Assembly: GCA_001599755.1 (NCBI GenBank) | Contig: BCHX01000004.1 | Coordinates: 558,001-622,000, forward strand | Length of the DNA: 64,000 bases | Direction: 5' to 3' | Source: Gliomastix tumulicola | Lineage: Eukaryota; Ascomycota; Sordariomycetes; Hypocreales; Bionectriaceae | In this document: one piece after another, positions 34,351 through 47,516 of the stretch | Position numbering within the stretch: position 1 is the stretch's first letter | How the letters are laid out: each line of letters begins with the position of its first letter | Notes under the pieces: generated by a model | What the model was told of the DNA's origin: nothing | The model's database searches: none | What the model saw: the letters and a program-made list of their open reading frames with translations, nothing else | Program-made: the position numbers and the translations under genes

Positions 34351-36250
34351 CTTGGGGGGGGGATAGATAGATGGACGAGGAGGAAGAGGACGGGAGAGAA
34401 GAGGGTAGAAGAGTGTGCGTGAGAGAGTCGGTTATGAAGAGGTCCAAGAAGAAACCGGGAGAATCAAACGTCCCTCGGTCTCTCGTAGCTTGCACCACGA
34501 CTTCGAACTAGTATTCAAGCCGCACCGACGGTAGTCGTCAAAGTGGGAGGAGTGCAATATGAAAAAAGTGTCACTAATATCCGAACAGCGGATCTTAGAT
34601 CGAGTAACGTGGAGGGGAGTCTAAGAGATGGGCGAACAAGGAGACTATTGGATGGATGGTCCTTGAGGAAGAGGTTGAGAGCATGAGTCAGGTCAATGGG
34701 AGAAGAATAATCAAAAAAGGGAAGAAAGAGGAGTGTATTTGAATTTCGATCGTCTACTGCAAAACAGCCCATCTATACGGAGTGTCGGAATCAAACTGCT
34801 CTGCTTTGCCCGTCCTGTCTTGCCTGGGGGGTCCCGAAGAACCAACAAGCCAGCCCACATCTCGGCCTCCATTCAGGCCAGACTACTCCGGCTGGTCCTG
34901 CCTGCATAGGCTGCATCGTCTTTTGGCTTGCTATTTTCTGCGAAATGATGAGACCACGCCCCCCCCCGTTCCCTTCTTCTGTCCTGTCCCCGCCCCCGAC
35001 AGTTCTCGGGGCCGGGGTCATGGCTTGGGTACTTGTCACTAGGCCCGGACAGAAGACCTGCAGCAGTGTGCAGTACGTACGCCAAAAATTGGATAACATG
35101 CAAGGTTGAACCAACGCCTGTCTCCGTAAAACAGCTCAATTTTGGCATGCTGGCCGGACGGGGGGGCCAATCTTGTCGTTTGATATATTGTCAAGGGTAC
35201 ATTGCATCTACAACTCATCATCATCATCGACGACAACCGAGCCTTGTTCCCACGCCCGTGCCCGCCTGCTGCCCGTCCCAATATAATATAAACGGAACCA
35301 CCACCCATGCCTATAGCAAAGCCAAGGGGCAACGGTGAAATGATGGACGAATAGAGGAGCTGCATCGAGCCGCCCGCGCATCGCGAACCGCAATGTAAGC
35401 TGACACCTGATGAACCACGCCGCCGACCCCCCATGCCGCCTTGTCTCTTTTCCCCCCATATTTTGCGGCGTAGGTATATCAAAAGCGCAAGGCCAGCTTG
35501 GCCAGCCAGCGGCAGAGGCGGGAAAAAAAGCAGCGGTAATCAATTGGACTTGGTTCTTGTCTGCCTCTCTCCTCTCTCTCTCTCGCCTGATCGTGCTAAA
35601 AACGGGACCAAGCAATCGCAGTTCGATTGCAACGACGCGCGCCAGGCGATCCCTGGTTCGCCCATACGCAATTGGAAGCTTACACACCCCTTCCTGGTTG
35701 GCTGAACTACCCCCTGCTTAGCCCCCCCCTCAATGTCCGTGTGCCCTCCCTCCGTCTTTCCCCCTCATGCAGCTGCGGCTGTTTGGCCAGGCTCGGACTT
35801 TTGTTCGTGAGACGAAGGAAAAAAAAAATGTATCCTTCTTCTTGTGGAAAGGTCGTTGTTTGTTGGTTGATGATGTAGGTTGACTGGACGATCCGGTCCT
35901 GTTGGTGCTACGTAAGCATGGATTATATGCACCGTATACGTTATACGATGTACGGAACCCCGAGGTACCGCGTAACCAAGGACAGAATTACAGCAAGAAA
36001 AGCTTCCATCGCATGAACGAGAACGATTCGCTCGATCTTGCTGTAACCCAGTTTACCCACCCTCAAGACGGGGCCGCAACGTGGAACTGCAAGCAAGGCA
36101 CAGCATCGCCCATGCAAGGCCCTGCCATGTGCGCGCACAGTTTCAAGTTTCTGGAGGGTCAGCAGCCTGTCCCGGCCTTGGTACGATATCAGGAAGTGGC
36201 CGGTATACGGTGAATATCTCACGCGGTAGGCGCACGCACGCATGTGATAG

Positions 36251-36330
36251 CATCATCATCATCATCATCATCATCATCGCTCACATCCCGTCAAGTTCCC
36301 GCCCAGAAAACCAAAAAAAAAAAAAAAAAA
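36251..36330 (+). repeat. (CAT)n microsatellite and A18 homopolymer
   Basis: A run of CAT triplets at 36251-36278 is followed about 35 bp later by 18 consecutive A residues. Both are intergenic. Confidence 0.85.
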
Positions 36331-39300
36331 CCAGCAGCAGAGCTAGCACCGCTCTAGCACCTGGACGCAATGCAGCTGTGCGTTGTCACTTGAGACCATT
36401 TGGACGCGGTGGCCATGCACGCCCGGCCGACGAGACGATCAGCGTCTACTGCAACTCATACGTACGATAGTTCCAGAGGGCCCTGGCCCGGCCTGCATAC
36501 GACAAGCAGCAAGTCACCTGTAACGCCGCTGCAACCTGTGGACGGCGCGAGCGAGCGCCTGCGCCGGGGATGTCGAGCGGTCGACCCCCGGCCCTGGTCC
36601 TCCCGCCCTGCTGGGGACGTGCGTCGCGGGTCCTCCCCTTCCTGTCCCCCTTCCCCTCTCTCCTCTTTCGATGAGTTGATGATGGTCTTATGTACGTGAG
36701 CCGTGGGCATGGGGAGTGGATGGGCAATGGCGCAACAAGCCGCGCACGGGAGCAACGGTGTCATCGTGTCATCGGGAGCCCCCCCTTCTCAGGTCAGGCA
36801 TCTTCTGTATCAGGAGCAAACACGAGCGGCGACGCAGCCAACAACCACAAGGGTGAACCCGGGATGGCCTCTCCCTCCCCACTGGTTTGTTGGTTGGTTC
36901 GCTGCTGCTTGGCCTTTGATTGCGTGCGTGAGTTCCTCGTCCATTTTGCCCCTCCTCTGCCCACCCTCGCGCTATGAAGGTCCTGCAGGGCTCGCCATTA
37001 TTGGCCGGAGGCCCTTTTTCCCTCATGGTATTGTGGGTGGGAACTCGGCACAAAAGGGGGGGGGGGGGGCGTGACATACGGGAGACAAACCTGTAAGGTA
37101 CTGTACCTACAGATGGCCGCAGCCAACACGACGCTGAGCCTTGGCTTTTGCCTCTCTCCTGTTTTATTCTCCTCCAGATGGACCAGTGATGGTCCCTGAT
37201 CTCACCGAGTCCCGTTATCTCCAATTTCCGGGCTTCGGTGCCCCTTTCTCAATGCAACTTTTCTGGAGTCGTTGCTGCGCGGATGAGGCAAATGGTCAAT
37301 TGAGGTAGCATTCTAGAAATGATCCTCGTGCATAATAGGCAGGGCGCTGTCGGCATGTGATGTGTCTGGGATATGCATATCCATACGGGATCATTACTTA
37401 ATAACTAATCATCGGAGAAAAGTACCCTCAAGGCCCACGGTACATCGTCAACCTCGGTCTCTTCGTAATTGCCATGTACTCCGCTGTAGCATCAGCACCA
37501 TTCTCATCGTCATCATTGTTCGCTTCGCTTATAAACCTGGACTCATCGACATGGTCGTGGAATGAGAGGTGGGTGCAGGTGCCCAGGGAACCCGGACCCC
37601 AGCCGAGCTGAGCCCATCATCAGGTCAGCTGGAAAAAGATGGCGCTCATGCACGAGGCAGAGATAGGCAATGCGAGTCTCACGAATGACAAGAGCAGATA
37701 ACGTACCGTTACCTGATGGTTGGGTCCAAGGCAGACTCTCAGGTCGGTCCGGTCTCGACGGCGAGAGAGCCAGCCTGTTTTCAGTCAAGATGTCCGCCAG
37801 AGACGACAATGGTGGACCTGAAGAAGCCCGCGATGGGGGGGGCTAGCCAACACTCCAAGGACCAGGAGTCCAGGACGGGGCTCAGAGCCACCCTTGCTTG
37901 CGTTGCCCACACCCCATCTGCTCTCATTTCTCCGCAATATTATGGGGACGGCTTTTGTCGTCCTTCAGTTTGCAGTTATCATCGACCTCTGCCTTGCTCA
38001 ATTTGTAGATTTTGGCGCGAGACAGAACCGGGATACGATGGACGGAAATGGACAGCGGCATATAATCGAAGCCACTCACACTCGATTGCCCATGTCCCAC
38101 CACGTGGACGTTGAGGCACTTGGCTTCCTTCCCGCGCGCACACACGACGGCCACCGCGAGATGCGCGGGGTTCCGTCTCGTTTGAGGCCAAGGGCGAGTC
38201 CCAGCGGGTGAGCATCATCGCTCTAAAGACCGTCCCTTGATGCCCTGGTCCTGGCAAGCCTTGAGGTAGTCTCACATGTGTGGCAGAGAGCGTCCACACC
38301 ACCTTTCCAGTGTGAAGAACCCGTGATCGAGGGACCAGGGGTCATGGCGCTCATCGAGCCTTTGGGCGGTCGTTGGAGGCGAGGGATATACGGATACACA
38401 CGGGAGGCGTCGATAGTCGAAGACCGAGTCGAGACAACGCACGTTATCCGCACGTCCAGCTGGCATGGGCATGGCGGTATGAGCATGAGCATCGGCGAAG
38501 TGCGAACAATGGGGGCGAGAATGGGAAGGTCGTTGGCCACCAGCTGCCCGGAGTCCGCAGCCCCATCGTCCATGATACCATCTGCATGACCAAACGTGTG
38601 ATGGGACCAGCTCATCCAGTCGGAAGCGTCCAGAGATCCCGAGGAAATGGAAATGGCTGTGTGACTGCTGCAGTGTATGCGTGGCGCAACCAGCCCACCC
38701 CCTCACGCAGCCAGAGGCAGCCTATGAGCTGACATCAGGATATCACTTGGCGACAACCATTGGATGGACGTCGGTCCCGTACACCACTCCGGTCGCGAAG
38801 CTAGTTTTTAGCTGCTGGTTGTTGGTTGCTCTGTGAACTCGATGATCAATGCTCAGAGTTACGGTGAGCGTCCAGCATCATGACCGAAGAGCGGTGTCTC
38901 GTCGCCATGTCTCTATACGGATTTTCTCCGCACGTATAATTAAGAATATGCCGACTAGCCAACCGAGGTGAGCGGGAAGCATGGATTTGCGCAATGAACT
39001 GGACGGGAGTCTGTGCGATACAATCTGCGAAAACGTCCGGTGAACGTGACTGGATGGGTTGTCGCCTTGGGACCCCAGACCTCGACCCCACCCTGCGCTC
39101 AGTTCTCTTCTCTGCTCGAGGCCATTGGGTCCTCAGAGGGCCTGGGTCTGCAATAATGGCGGTGATATCAGCGAACAGCGGTGTCGGTGGCGAGAGCCTG
39201 ACTCTTCTGGTCGAGCTGCATTGGCGGTTGGGTCTACCCTAGCCTAGTCGTCTGTGTGATTCATCGCGAGCGGGGTGATGTCGAGAATTCGGTGGTTCGC

Positions 39301-42300
39301 GTATCTGCCGATGATAAACTGTCAGCAGCACACAGAACCAGGGCGACAATTAAGGCAGGCAAGGCAATATAATTGATGGGCGCAAGGAGCGGCAAGGATA
39401 TAAACCAATTGCAACATCTGGGCCATCGCGCGCGCATCATCTGATCTTCAACGTGCAGTTCCGTCAGCTCCCCGATTCGTTGCTGACGTGACCCTCACCG
39501 ACGCGTTTGGGGGGCTGTTGGCCGGACTCGTACGAGCGACGAGCACTTCTGGTTCGTCCGCCGGGCGACACGCCCTGCAAGGGTTGGGTAAGTGGACAAT
39601 GCCTCCATGCCCATCAGAGGTGCATGGGCTGGACATGCAATGCATGTGACGCTGTCGGCAGATGGTCGAGAGCAGGGGCCGCTGTTTTCGCGCAGCGATG
39701 CATCGTGGCACGAGGAGCATGATGCGATTCTGGACCAACAGAGGGGAGAGAGGTAACGTTAGAGTGGAGGAGAATGATGACGACGGTGACGAGGCGTGAT
39801 GAGGGCGGTGACAATGGGCGGTGGAAGCCGTTGATCCCCGAGAGTCAGCCCGGGATGCCAGTCGCGCTTTCCGCGAGTGTGTGTGTGTGAGTGCTCTTTC
39901 CTGCACTTTTCGTGTGGTCGCACCTGCCCCCACGAGATTGCAAATGTCATACTATTGGGAAAGAGCGGCGATGCGACGCGCCTGCCCTGAGATGCCTCAC
40001 ACCATCAGCGGACAATTAAGGTTTAGACACTCAACCCAGCCACACGTGGTCCATTTTCGTCCATTTTCTTCCACTTTTCTGCCATGTTGACCTCGCTTCC
40101 CGTCGCTTCGGCCTCAACTTCAGGCTCACCGAAGCCAAGCGAGCGACTTCGAGCTGCGGCATGACCGCGTCCAGCCGTGCCAACCAACACGAGATTATCG
40201 ACACGCCCCTTCTTTTCGGCGCTTTGGGCGGGCATTGCCCATCGGCCGTTGCCTGTTGCCCGCTGCCCGCTGCCCGCTGCCCTGGCCCATTGTCTGTTGG
40301 TTGAGAGGAGACTGTCAGCATTCGATCAGCCAACACCCAAGGGACGATGAACCCCCGACGAGACTCGACACACAGCCGACACCGCTATGACCACACGGAG
40401 GCTGCTTCCCCGGATCTGGTCATGACCACCGAGGCCCCTCTCCACAGGCAATTATTTCACCACGAGGGCGCCCAGCAGGAGGATTGAGACTCTCAGACAA
40501 ACAATCGCCCCAAGTGCGGGAAGCCGATGCTCTTCAGGCACAAGATCATCGCCCAATGACATCGTCGCGAGGCTTGGACGACTACTGACTGGCAAGCTGG
40601 GTAGTTCCGAAGAGTTCTGGGGCACTGAAGAAGCACTACGGAACACGCCTAGTCCTCTTCGGACAGGACCCCTGCCCCTGGACTCGCGCGACTTAGTAAT
40701 GTTCTAAAATCAGAAAAGATGGTCCTCGAGGCCAAGCCCCTCACTGGCAACATGTGTGTGGGAAGGCCGGCACCTCAGGTTAAACATTGACAAAGGACTA
40801 AAAGGCCTCCCGGCAATTTGGCTGGTGCCCCCCCCTCTTGTCTCCTCTTGTGCCCCGGCACGTCTACCGTGTGGTGCCAACGACCGACCGTCGAAATCAG
40901 CACCTGTTAACGCCGCGCCCGATGGCAAGCGGAAAGGGATTTGGAGGTGGTCCCCTCACCCTCGCCAGGGACCACCAACGAAACTGAAACAACCCGGCCT
41001 CCAAGGCACGACCTCCCTTTTCCTCGCCAGACTCGCCCACCCGAGGCCCCTTGGGTGGCTGGCACGTTTTGGCGGCTGCGCTGTAGGTTGTAGCGGATGC
41101 TATAGCGCTTTGCTCCGTCTTCACTACCACCGTACCACGAGTAGCGGCGCACGCCACAAAGTGACGGAAGACCTGCTTCTTTGGCAGTGCTACCTCAGGT
41201 AAGGCGGGCTTCAGCTCTTCCTTCCAGCCCCCTTGCACATGCTCGAAGGGTCCAGCAAGGCCAGCCAGGCCCTATTAATAATTCCAGCACTAAATAGATC
41301 TAGTGCGGAACACAGGGCGGCATTGCCGGTATTCGAGGCAAGCTTATTGTGCCCGTGTGTGATACCGTCAGTGAGATCCTGAGTCTCGGTACAGCATCCA
41401 AGGCGGTACCAATTTGAAGCTCGTACTGCTTTCCCGAGTGAGCTCTGCGAAGAGCCAAGAGACACTGGTATCCAGAGTGAGATTGTCTTATCATCTCGGT
41501 ACGGCGAGTAGAGAGATGAGGCCTGACAACGTGACGGCCTGACCGGGGAACAAGGGAAGACAAGCCAGCCTGGAGAACTGTTCCCTGCTCCCTGGACCAC
41601 GAGACTCGCCTCTTGTGGGCTCATCAGATGTTCAAGTGAACACGCGAGAGGCCGCGAGAACCGCTGCTGGAGAAGGTGCGGCGGCGACTTGACCTCGCGA
41701 GGGAGATGATCGGCGATTCTACGAGAGAGGCGCCCTGATGGCGCCTTGACGAGGCCTGGCAGGGGGCCAAGGGACGCCTGCAAAATCTGCATCTCCAAGG
41801 CCGCAAGGTCGCAGTTGTTGGTTGGCGGCCCTGCATGCTGATGCAATCCTATATTCGGACCTGCTCTATGCAACCAACGAGCCCGCCGCCCCCAGGAGGC
41901 GGCCTGGGTGGCATGCGCTATGGACTGGTGTGATCCTCGCCAATTGTTTGAATTCTTACGCCGAGATGGAAAAGGAGCCGTGACAAGACCGGCTCCTGGG
42001 TGAAACAGGATCTCGCCCTGGTCCTTCCTCAGCCTTATTACGCTGCCCAGGAGGACAGTGGCAAGTTTGAAGTGCAGCACGTCGATCAAGCCAGGCATGT
42101 CCATGCCCCAGTCCATCAGAAGCTGCGTGCGAATATGACGGGGTCGGCGACCAAAGGGTGGGCTCTGGCAGGATTCACACCCGGTCCAGGGGTATCAGCG
42201 TCCGTGCTGGTTAATGAACTGGGTCCGTCCCCCATTACCATTCTCCATATTATTCGGGCTTCCTAACATCAAGACTAAGTCAAGTCATAACAACAATCTG

Positions 42301-42385
42301 AGCGCCGCTTGGTCTTGGTGGGTGTGGAATCTGTGGATGCCGTATGGCATGGCGCGGGAGCCTCTCTCTGTTTCTTTTTCTCCCG

Positions 42386-42393
42386 TATATAAA
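42386..42393 (+). promoter_or_regulatory. TATA-box-like element upstream of the prenyltransferase gene
   Basis: TATATAAA lies about 300 bp before the chosen ATG at 42694, followed by C/T-rich sequence suited to a transcription start and leader. It argues that in-frame ATGs at or upstream of this element are not used. Confidence 0.5.
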
Positions 42394-42693
42394 CGCAGAT
42401 TCCATGCCCACCCCAGGGACCGGACCCCGAGCATCGAGCTACCCGTCCATTCTCACTGTCGATCAGTTTCACTTCCCTCGTGCTCTCCTCCTCCTCCCTC
42501 TACCTTGAGCCTCTCTTCTGACTGCAGATCTTGGTTCTCATGTCAGTCCGCTCGCTCGAACCCGAGTCGTCGTGAATCGGCCACTCCATACCGCATAAAC
42601 GCAGATCTCTCTCTGCTATACCAGGCACCCATTATCCTCCCCCGTCTGGCTCTCAACACAGCCACGAAGGCATCGCAACCGAAACACTTCACA

Positions 42694-43998
42694 ATGTCTT
42701 CCTCAACAATGGTCACCACGGCCACGCAGGCCAACGACAACAAGGTGGGACCTCCTCAGGTCCCCCTCCAGCTCTCCTTTGAGAATGCCTGGGAGTCTCT
42801 CTCCAAGTGGTTCCCCCCGCGGTCTGCCGACGGCGACTGGTGGTGGCAGGTCATGGGAAGCCATCTCGAGACACTTCTCAGCTGTGCAGACTACCCCCTC
42901 GCCGACCAGTCCGAGGCCCTCCTCTTCCTCTACCACTGGGTAGCACCCAGGATGGGACCCAAGCCTCTCGGGTCCGAGGCTGAGTGGAAGAGCTTCATGA
43001 CCGACGACTACTCTCCTGTCGAGTACTCGTGGAAGTGGGGAGGTGGTGACTCTGCCCCCGAGGTCAGGTACAGCATCGAGCCTATTGGCCATCTTGCTGG
43101 CACCGCCCGTGATCCCCTCAACCAGAAGGCCACCTGCGAGTTTCTCACTCAGCTTCACCGGAGCGGACTGCAGGGCCTGAACCTCGAGTGGTTCGAGCAC
43201 TTCAAGCACACCCTACTAGGCCCCGGCACGCCCGCCGCTAAGTCCACCGTCGCCAGCCAGTCGACGCTATTCATGGCCTTTGAGATTTGCGATGGCCCTG
43301 TTGGTGTTAAGGCTTACTACATCCCCGTCGAGGCACCCGGGAACAGCGCGGGCGACCAGATCTCGAGAGCCATTGCCACGGCAGGCTGCCCCAACCTCGA
43401 GGCCATCGACGAGCTGCACCGCTTCCTGAGGGACGACACCTATGGCCAGACCATCAGCCCCTTCATGCTAGGCATTGACTGCATCAGCCCTGCCGAGTCT
43501 CGCCTCAAGATCTACTCTCGCAGCCCCATCACTTCCTTTGACTTCGCCAAGCATGTCATGTCACTCGGTGGCCGTCGCCAGGGCCTTGACGCCGCAGAGA
43601 AGCAGCTTCGTGACCTCTGGAGGCTCACGCTCGGCCTGCCCGAGGACTTCGATGCTGATGAGCAGCTCGCCAGGGAGGCCCACCAGACCGCGGGCGTGCT
43701 CTTCTACTTCGACGTCGCGCCCAAGTCCAAGCTGCCTGACGTGAAGCTGTACATCCCTGTGCGACACTACGCACCCAGCGATGCTGTCGCTGCCAATGGG
43801 CTGGTGCAGTTCCTCAAGGCCCAGGGCCAGGGCGCTTTCACCTCGAGGTACCTCGAGGTGCTCGACTCTCTGGCCACCCCCGATGGCATGTCCAAGGGCA
43901 AGGGTGTGCAGACGTACATCACCTGCGCCTACAAGAAGGGCCAGCTGGTCATCACCTCGTACCTGAACCCCCAGTTCTACCACCCTTCCTGGTTCTAA
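42694..43998 (+). CDS. DMATS-family aromatic prenyltransferase
   Basis: One exon of 434 residues, the usual size for fungal DMATS enzymes. The ABBA (PT-barrel) family features are visible: an N-terminal WESLSKWFPPRSADGDWWWQ helix, LLFLYHWVAPRMG, SPVEYSWKW with the substrate-binding Glu-type motif, and paired basic/aromatic strands such as KAYYIPVEA, RLKIYSRSP, DVKLYIPVRHYAPSD and YITCAYKKGQLVITSYL. These supply the Lys/Arg/Tyr residues that bind the diphosphate. The enzyme transfers a dimethylallyl (or longer) group to an indole or other aromatic acceptor. The acceptor cannot be told from sequence. There is no intron and no signal peptide, so it is cytosolic. It stands alone, with no NRPS/PKS beside it in this window; the nearest tailoring-type genes are the monooxygenase to the left and the serine hydrolase to the right. 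The ATG lies about 300 bp downstream of a TATA-like box. Confidence 0.93.
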   Translation: MSSSTMVTTATQANDNKVGPPQVPLQLSFENAWESLSKWFPPRSADGDWWWQVMGSHLETLLSCADYPLADQSEALLFLYHWVAPRMGPKPLGSEAEWKSFMTDDYSPVEYSWKWGGGDSAPEVRYSIEPIGHLAGTARDPLNQKATCEFLTQLHRSGLQGLNLEWFEHFKHTLLGPGTPAAKSTVASQSTLFMAFEICDGPVGVKAYYIPVEAPGNSAGDQISRAIATAGCPNLEAIDELHRFLRDDTYGQTISPFMLGIDCISPAESRLKIYSRSPITSFDFAKHVMSLGGRRQGLDAAEKQLRDLWRLTLGLPEDFDADEQLAREAHQTAGVLFYFDVAPKSKLPDVKLYIPVRHYAPSDAVAANGLVQFLKAQGQGAFTSRYLEVLDSLATPDGMSKGKGVQTYITCAYKKGQLVITSYLNPQFYHPSWF

Positions 43999-46900
43999 AT
44001 CGTTCATCACGAGAAGCACCACTGCCCTTGCATCATTCTTTCATCAAAAGGACTGGCCATCCACACCATCGATCACGGCCCTGGTTCCGTCTTCACTTCT
44101 ACTGTCTACTACTTGAGATCCCTTACTACTTTCCCATCTTTTATCTTATCCTCAGTCTCCCTTTGATTGTTTCTTTTTTGTTTTACTGGACTGAATAGCA
44201 TGAACCATATCTGTCCAGCATGATTTGTATTTACGGCTGTTCTGCACATTGGGAGGTTATTGTATTGCGGCTGGGAGGGAGAGATTGCATTTACACACGC
44301 GACTGAGCCAAAGTATCATGTTGCGTTGGGCTTGCTTTTTGGACTCATGTTTTATACCACAGAAGAGCATAGTAGAGGAGTTGATACGCTGTCCCAAGCA
44401 TCTGGTTACAAATTACAAGCATCCATTCTCTCATTCATTCATGCGAGCCAAACACCCAACCCACAATCTTAACCATCCGTTCTTTTCTTATTCCCCCTTC
44501 CCAGTGCCTCCATGAGTCGTGAACTCCAACCATCCCATCATGAGGACCCTTAACATGATCGGCGAGCGCCATGCGCGGAACGAAATCTCGCCTTCCCACG
44601 TGCATGGTGCGACCTGTTGTTGATCAGCTGAAATGACGCCTGCGCGCGCGCGCGAGCTGAAAACTTCAGTGGAGAGGTGATCGGCCTTGCGTGCACCTTC
44701 TGTGGTAAGGCCTCACGCGCGTGTGTGGTGCGTGCGCTGAAGGAGTTCGTGAGACCTGGAGCTAGGCTGGATTCTTACGACTCTGACTACATGGTCCTGG
44801 GGTCTTGCGGGTCAGTCGAGTACGGTGCTGTCTGTTCACCCTGTCGTGTCCCGGACATGAGATGACCTTCATCTCGAAGAGCTTACGAGTATGCTTGCTT
44901 GCTGTCTGACGAAGAGAAGAGTGTCGGCCTGGGCTTAGTGTTCTGCACGCCTGACAGCCATAACAGCGCCAGCCAAGCGTAAGCATAAACGTTAGGCATC
45001 ATTACCATCCCATCACACGACGGCATTTCAAATTCCCATCCATTTTTTTTACTTATGTCGTGCATCATCCCAGCCACCGTCCGTCATCTTCAAGCCTTGC
45101 CGTCGGGAAAAGGAGGAGGCGACGCTAAGGCGTGTCGTCGGTGGAATCCTTCGCCTCTGTCTTACTGCATCCAATTACCCGTTCAGGAAGGGCCCTGGAA
45201 TTTTTCCAGGTGGTATTTTTAAACACACATGCATATGCCCGGCTCATCAAGGTGGATACGATTTGTTGGCAGGGGGGGGGAAGAAAAGAGGGATGTGACA
45301 ATTTCGTGATGGTGGGTGGTGCGTGTTTCAGAGACCATGTGGCAAAGTTGGAAGAGGAGGGCCTTGTCCTTGTTTAACGTTGGGGGATCCATGTTGTGCG
45401 AGCGGTGTTTCCGATGCAGGTGATTTGGAAGATGGCAATATCGATCGGGGGGGAGGCTAAGACATAAAGAGGCTGGGTTGGGTCGGGTCGTGTAAGATGG
45501 GTTGGATGCTGGGGATGACTCGCGATGTCAGCCACTACGAGATACTACGAGCGTGAAGGGCAATTCGTGCTTTGGCCTTTTCTCACCTCATTTCATTGGC
45601 ATTGGAAGGGAAGGCATCACTATCTTGGCCATCTAACATTGGAGGGGTGATCACGGAGGACTGACCTCGAGGGGATAGCTCGATTATGAGACAGTCCACC
45701 CTAGTCCAGACACTGGTCATTTTCGGGGCACGCTCTCATCCTGCGGCTCAACCAAGGCACCGAGGAGTGGGTTCAATGATAACGGTGGCTAGGCTTTCAA
45801 AAGCCCTTGGCCTACGGCACTCAGATCCCTGGGGGCTTGGTATCTGTCGATTACTCCAGTCGGGGACGGTATTGCACCTATGGAGACGCGATGACTATCC
45901 TGGAAGGCCATGTGTGTTCCAAGTCTTGGTATCGGGTTCTGCCGCCGTGGTAAGTTCTCATGTCGCCGGCTTACTTGGGCATCTTGTTATCTTGACCACG
46001 TGTACCTGAGATCACGACTCCTGCGACTGATCATTGCTTAAACGAGCTCGTCGCTTTGAAAGAGATCTTACGATGACCTATCTTTCTACGGAGCGGACGA
46101 AATTCGTCGAAAGCTTCACTTGCAAGTACTCGTATGCCGAGCTGATCTCAAAGACCGCTTTCCCGAGCTGATTTCCTTCCACCAAGGAGACAATCGTAGC
46201 ATAGCTTAATAGGAAAGGAGAAGACTTCACCACATTTGCTGTCCCCCATTTTAACTGCTGTCTTCCCAACAAGGTATTGGTTTATGAGGCTTCTTGCTTT
46301 CAATTTCCCTGCTGTCAAGGAAGGTGGCATCGGCACCGACATGATGCGCTGAGAAGCATCGGCGAAGATGTAGGCAGCCTAATTCGCTCGGTACTGTATT
46401 CATCTCGCGAAGCTGCACTCGCTTGCGTCCGCCTCCAGCATAGACCAGTGACGAGAAAGGCCAGATATCCCAGGAAGCCTGTGATCTATCAGCCAATCGT
46501 AAATCCTGACGAAGCTTCAAGGGGCTTGATAGATTCAAAAAAAAAAAAGGCCCCTGTCTTTGGCATAGACAGCATTGTGCACATATCGCAATCATCGAGA
46601 GGAACCGGAGCATCGGATCTCGCTCACGAGAGCATCCAGCGACAAGAGCGGGTGCGTCAGGCTCTGAATGAGACAAGGCCGGAATATATTGGGACCTCAT
46701 CGTCAATGAACTTATACGGTGCAATACATAGCGAGGCAACGCGTGGATAGACACTAGGCTTCCTAGACATTTCTCTGACTCTCAGTTACATGTTCCCGGC
46801 TCTTATGCCTGCGCTCATTGATTCTTCGACACTGGTCCCGGCAGCACAAAACTGTTCGAGGCTCAGCTGTCTGGAACGGCAGTCCAGAATCCAATGTTCA

Positions 46901-47180
46901 TGGCCTTGAGTATGAACAAAGCAGCCCACCTGATCATTTTCAAGGTATATAAGATGTATTGAGAGTTCATCAAGCAGGTGCGTCTCTAAGATGTCTGGGT
47001 TAAACTGTCTAAGTGAAATGCGGGTTTGAAAACACAGCCGTCTGATACTACCGAAACCTTTTTTAGTTCTTTCGACTGTCACATCCACCTTGCTATGTTA
47101 AGACCCAGCTACGAGTAACTCACCACTATCAAGTTACCTACTATTATCACACCCTTTCGTGAATTTCAGCAACTGATATC
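43999..47180. other. Intergenic region, no supported gene
   Basis: The first ~500 bp are T-rich and suit the DMATS 3' UTR. Beyond that only short frames occur. Two minus-strand frames (46251-46754 and 46786-47088) have a fairly protein-like composition but lack good starts, and may be relics. Confidence 0.45.
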
Positions 47181-47516
47181 ATGGGCTGCTTTAGGAATAA
47201 CCTCCGCGCCATCCGTTGCCGTGTGCGCCAGAGCGCTAGTCGGAGGCGCTCTTCTTGGGTCCAGCTGCGCCAGAGCATTGTTCGGGGGTGCCGACCTGCG
47301 AAAGTCATTGAGAGTTGCGGTTACTGTTTTTTCTGGGCCGTGGTTGGTCTGGGTGTAGCCGTATCTATCCCAGGTTTGCTGGTCGCGGAAGTGTATATTC
47401 GTCTATCCGGTATTCACGACGAGAGTGAGCGGGCTAATCTACGCGAAGATTTCGGGGATATGAGCGCGTTCATCATTGCCATTGCGGCCGTGTTCATTGT
47501 GGTCGCTCTTGTCTAA
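47181..47516 (+). CDS. Small membrane protein, paralogue of the one at 51925-52191
   Basis: A 111-residue intronless frame starting at an ATG. It begins MGCFRNNL, where Gly2/Cys3 could be acylated. A strongly basic region with many Arg follows to about residue 45. Then come a hydrophobic helix at about 53-75 (FFWAVVGLGVAVSIPGLLVA), a short charged loop (GIHDESERANLREDFGD) and a second hydrophobic helix at about 93-111 that ends at the C-terminus. The order basic N-terminus, helix with GVAxxxPxxLxAE, I-x-D-x-x-x-R loop, helix is shared with the protein at 51925-52191. I do not recognise a family. It sits in AT-richer sequence about 2 kb before the serine hydrolase gene. Function unknown; a short integral membrane protein is the firmest statement. 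Confidence 0.5.
   Translation: MGCFRNNLRAIRCRVRQSASRRRSSWVQLRQSIVRGCRPAKVIESCGYCFFWAVVGLGVAVSIPGLLVAEVYIRLSGIHDESERANLREDFGDMSAFIIAIAAVFIVVALV

Larger units (their letters stand above)
34351..42693. other. 8.3 kb stretch without a supported gene
   Basis: No open frame combines a start, codon pattern and recognisable family. It contains simple repeats: (CAT)n at 36251-36278, an 18-base A run at 36313-36330, and a G-run near 37057-37070. It also has CA/GT-rich patches and imperfect CCCGCTG repeats near 40255-40290. A minus-strand frame at 41211-42116 (301 codons) is open but looks non-coding. The last 300 bp form the DMATS promoter. Decayed genes or transposon remnants cannot be excluded by eye. 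Confidence 0.45.

Noticed and set aside
37894..38211. Possible small secreted protein with a signal-peptide-like start (from ATG 37939)
   Set aside because: Hydrophobic N-terminus present, but the rest is unordered and has no cysteine pattern. Such frames arise by chance in this AT/GC-mixed gap.
41211..42116. 301-codon minus frame in the large gap
   Set aside because: Open and ATG-containing, but composition is Ser/Arg/Pro/His-rich with no hydrophobic core pattern or motif. I cannot support it as a gene.
42214..42693. N-terminal extension of the DMATS frame to 42214
   Set aside because: The frame is open, but a TATATAAA box lies within it. The extra residues look like translated leader, and the conserved enzyme begins just after ATG 42694.
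46251..47088. Two minus-strand frames (167 and 100 codons) with protein-like composition
   Set aside because: The right-hand frame starts only at GTG, and neither shows a motif or splice pattern that would join them. They may be relics; not enough to call.
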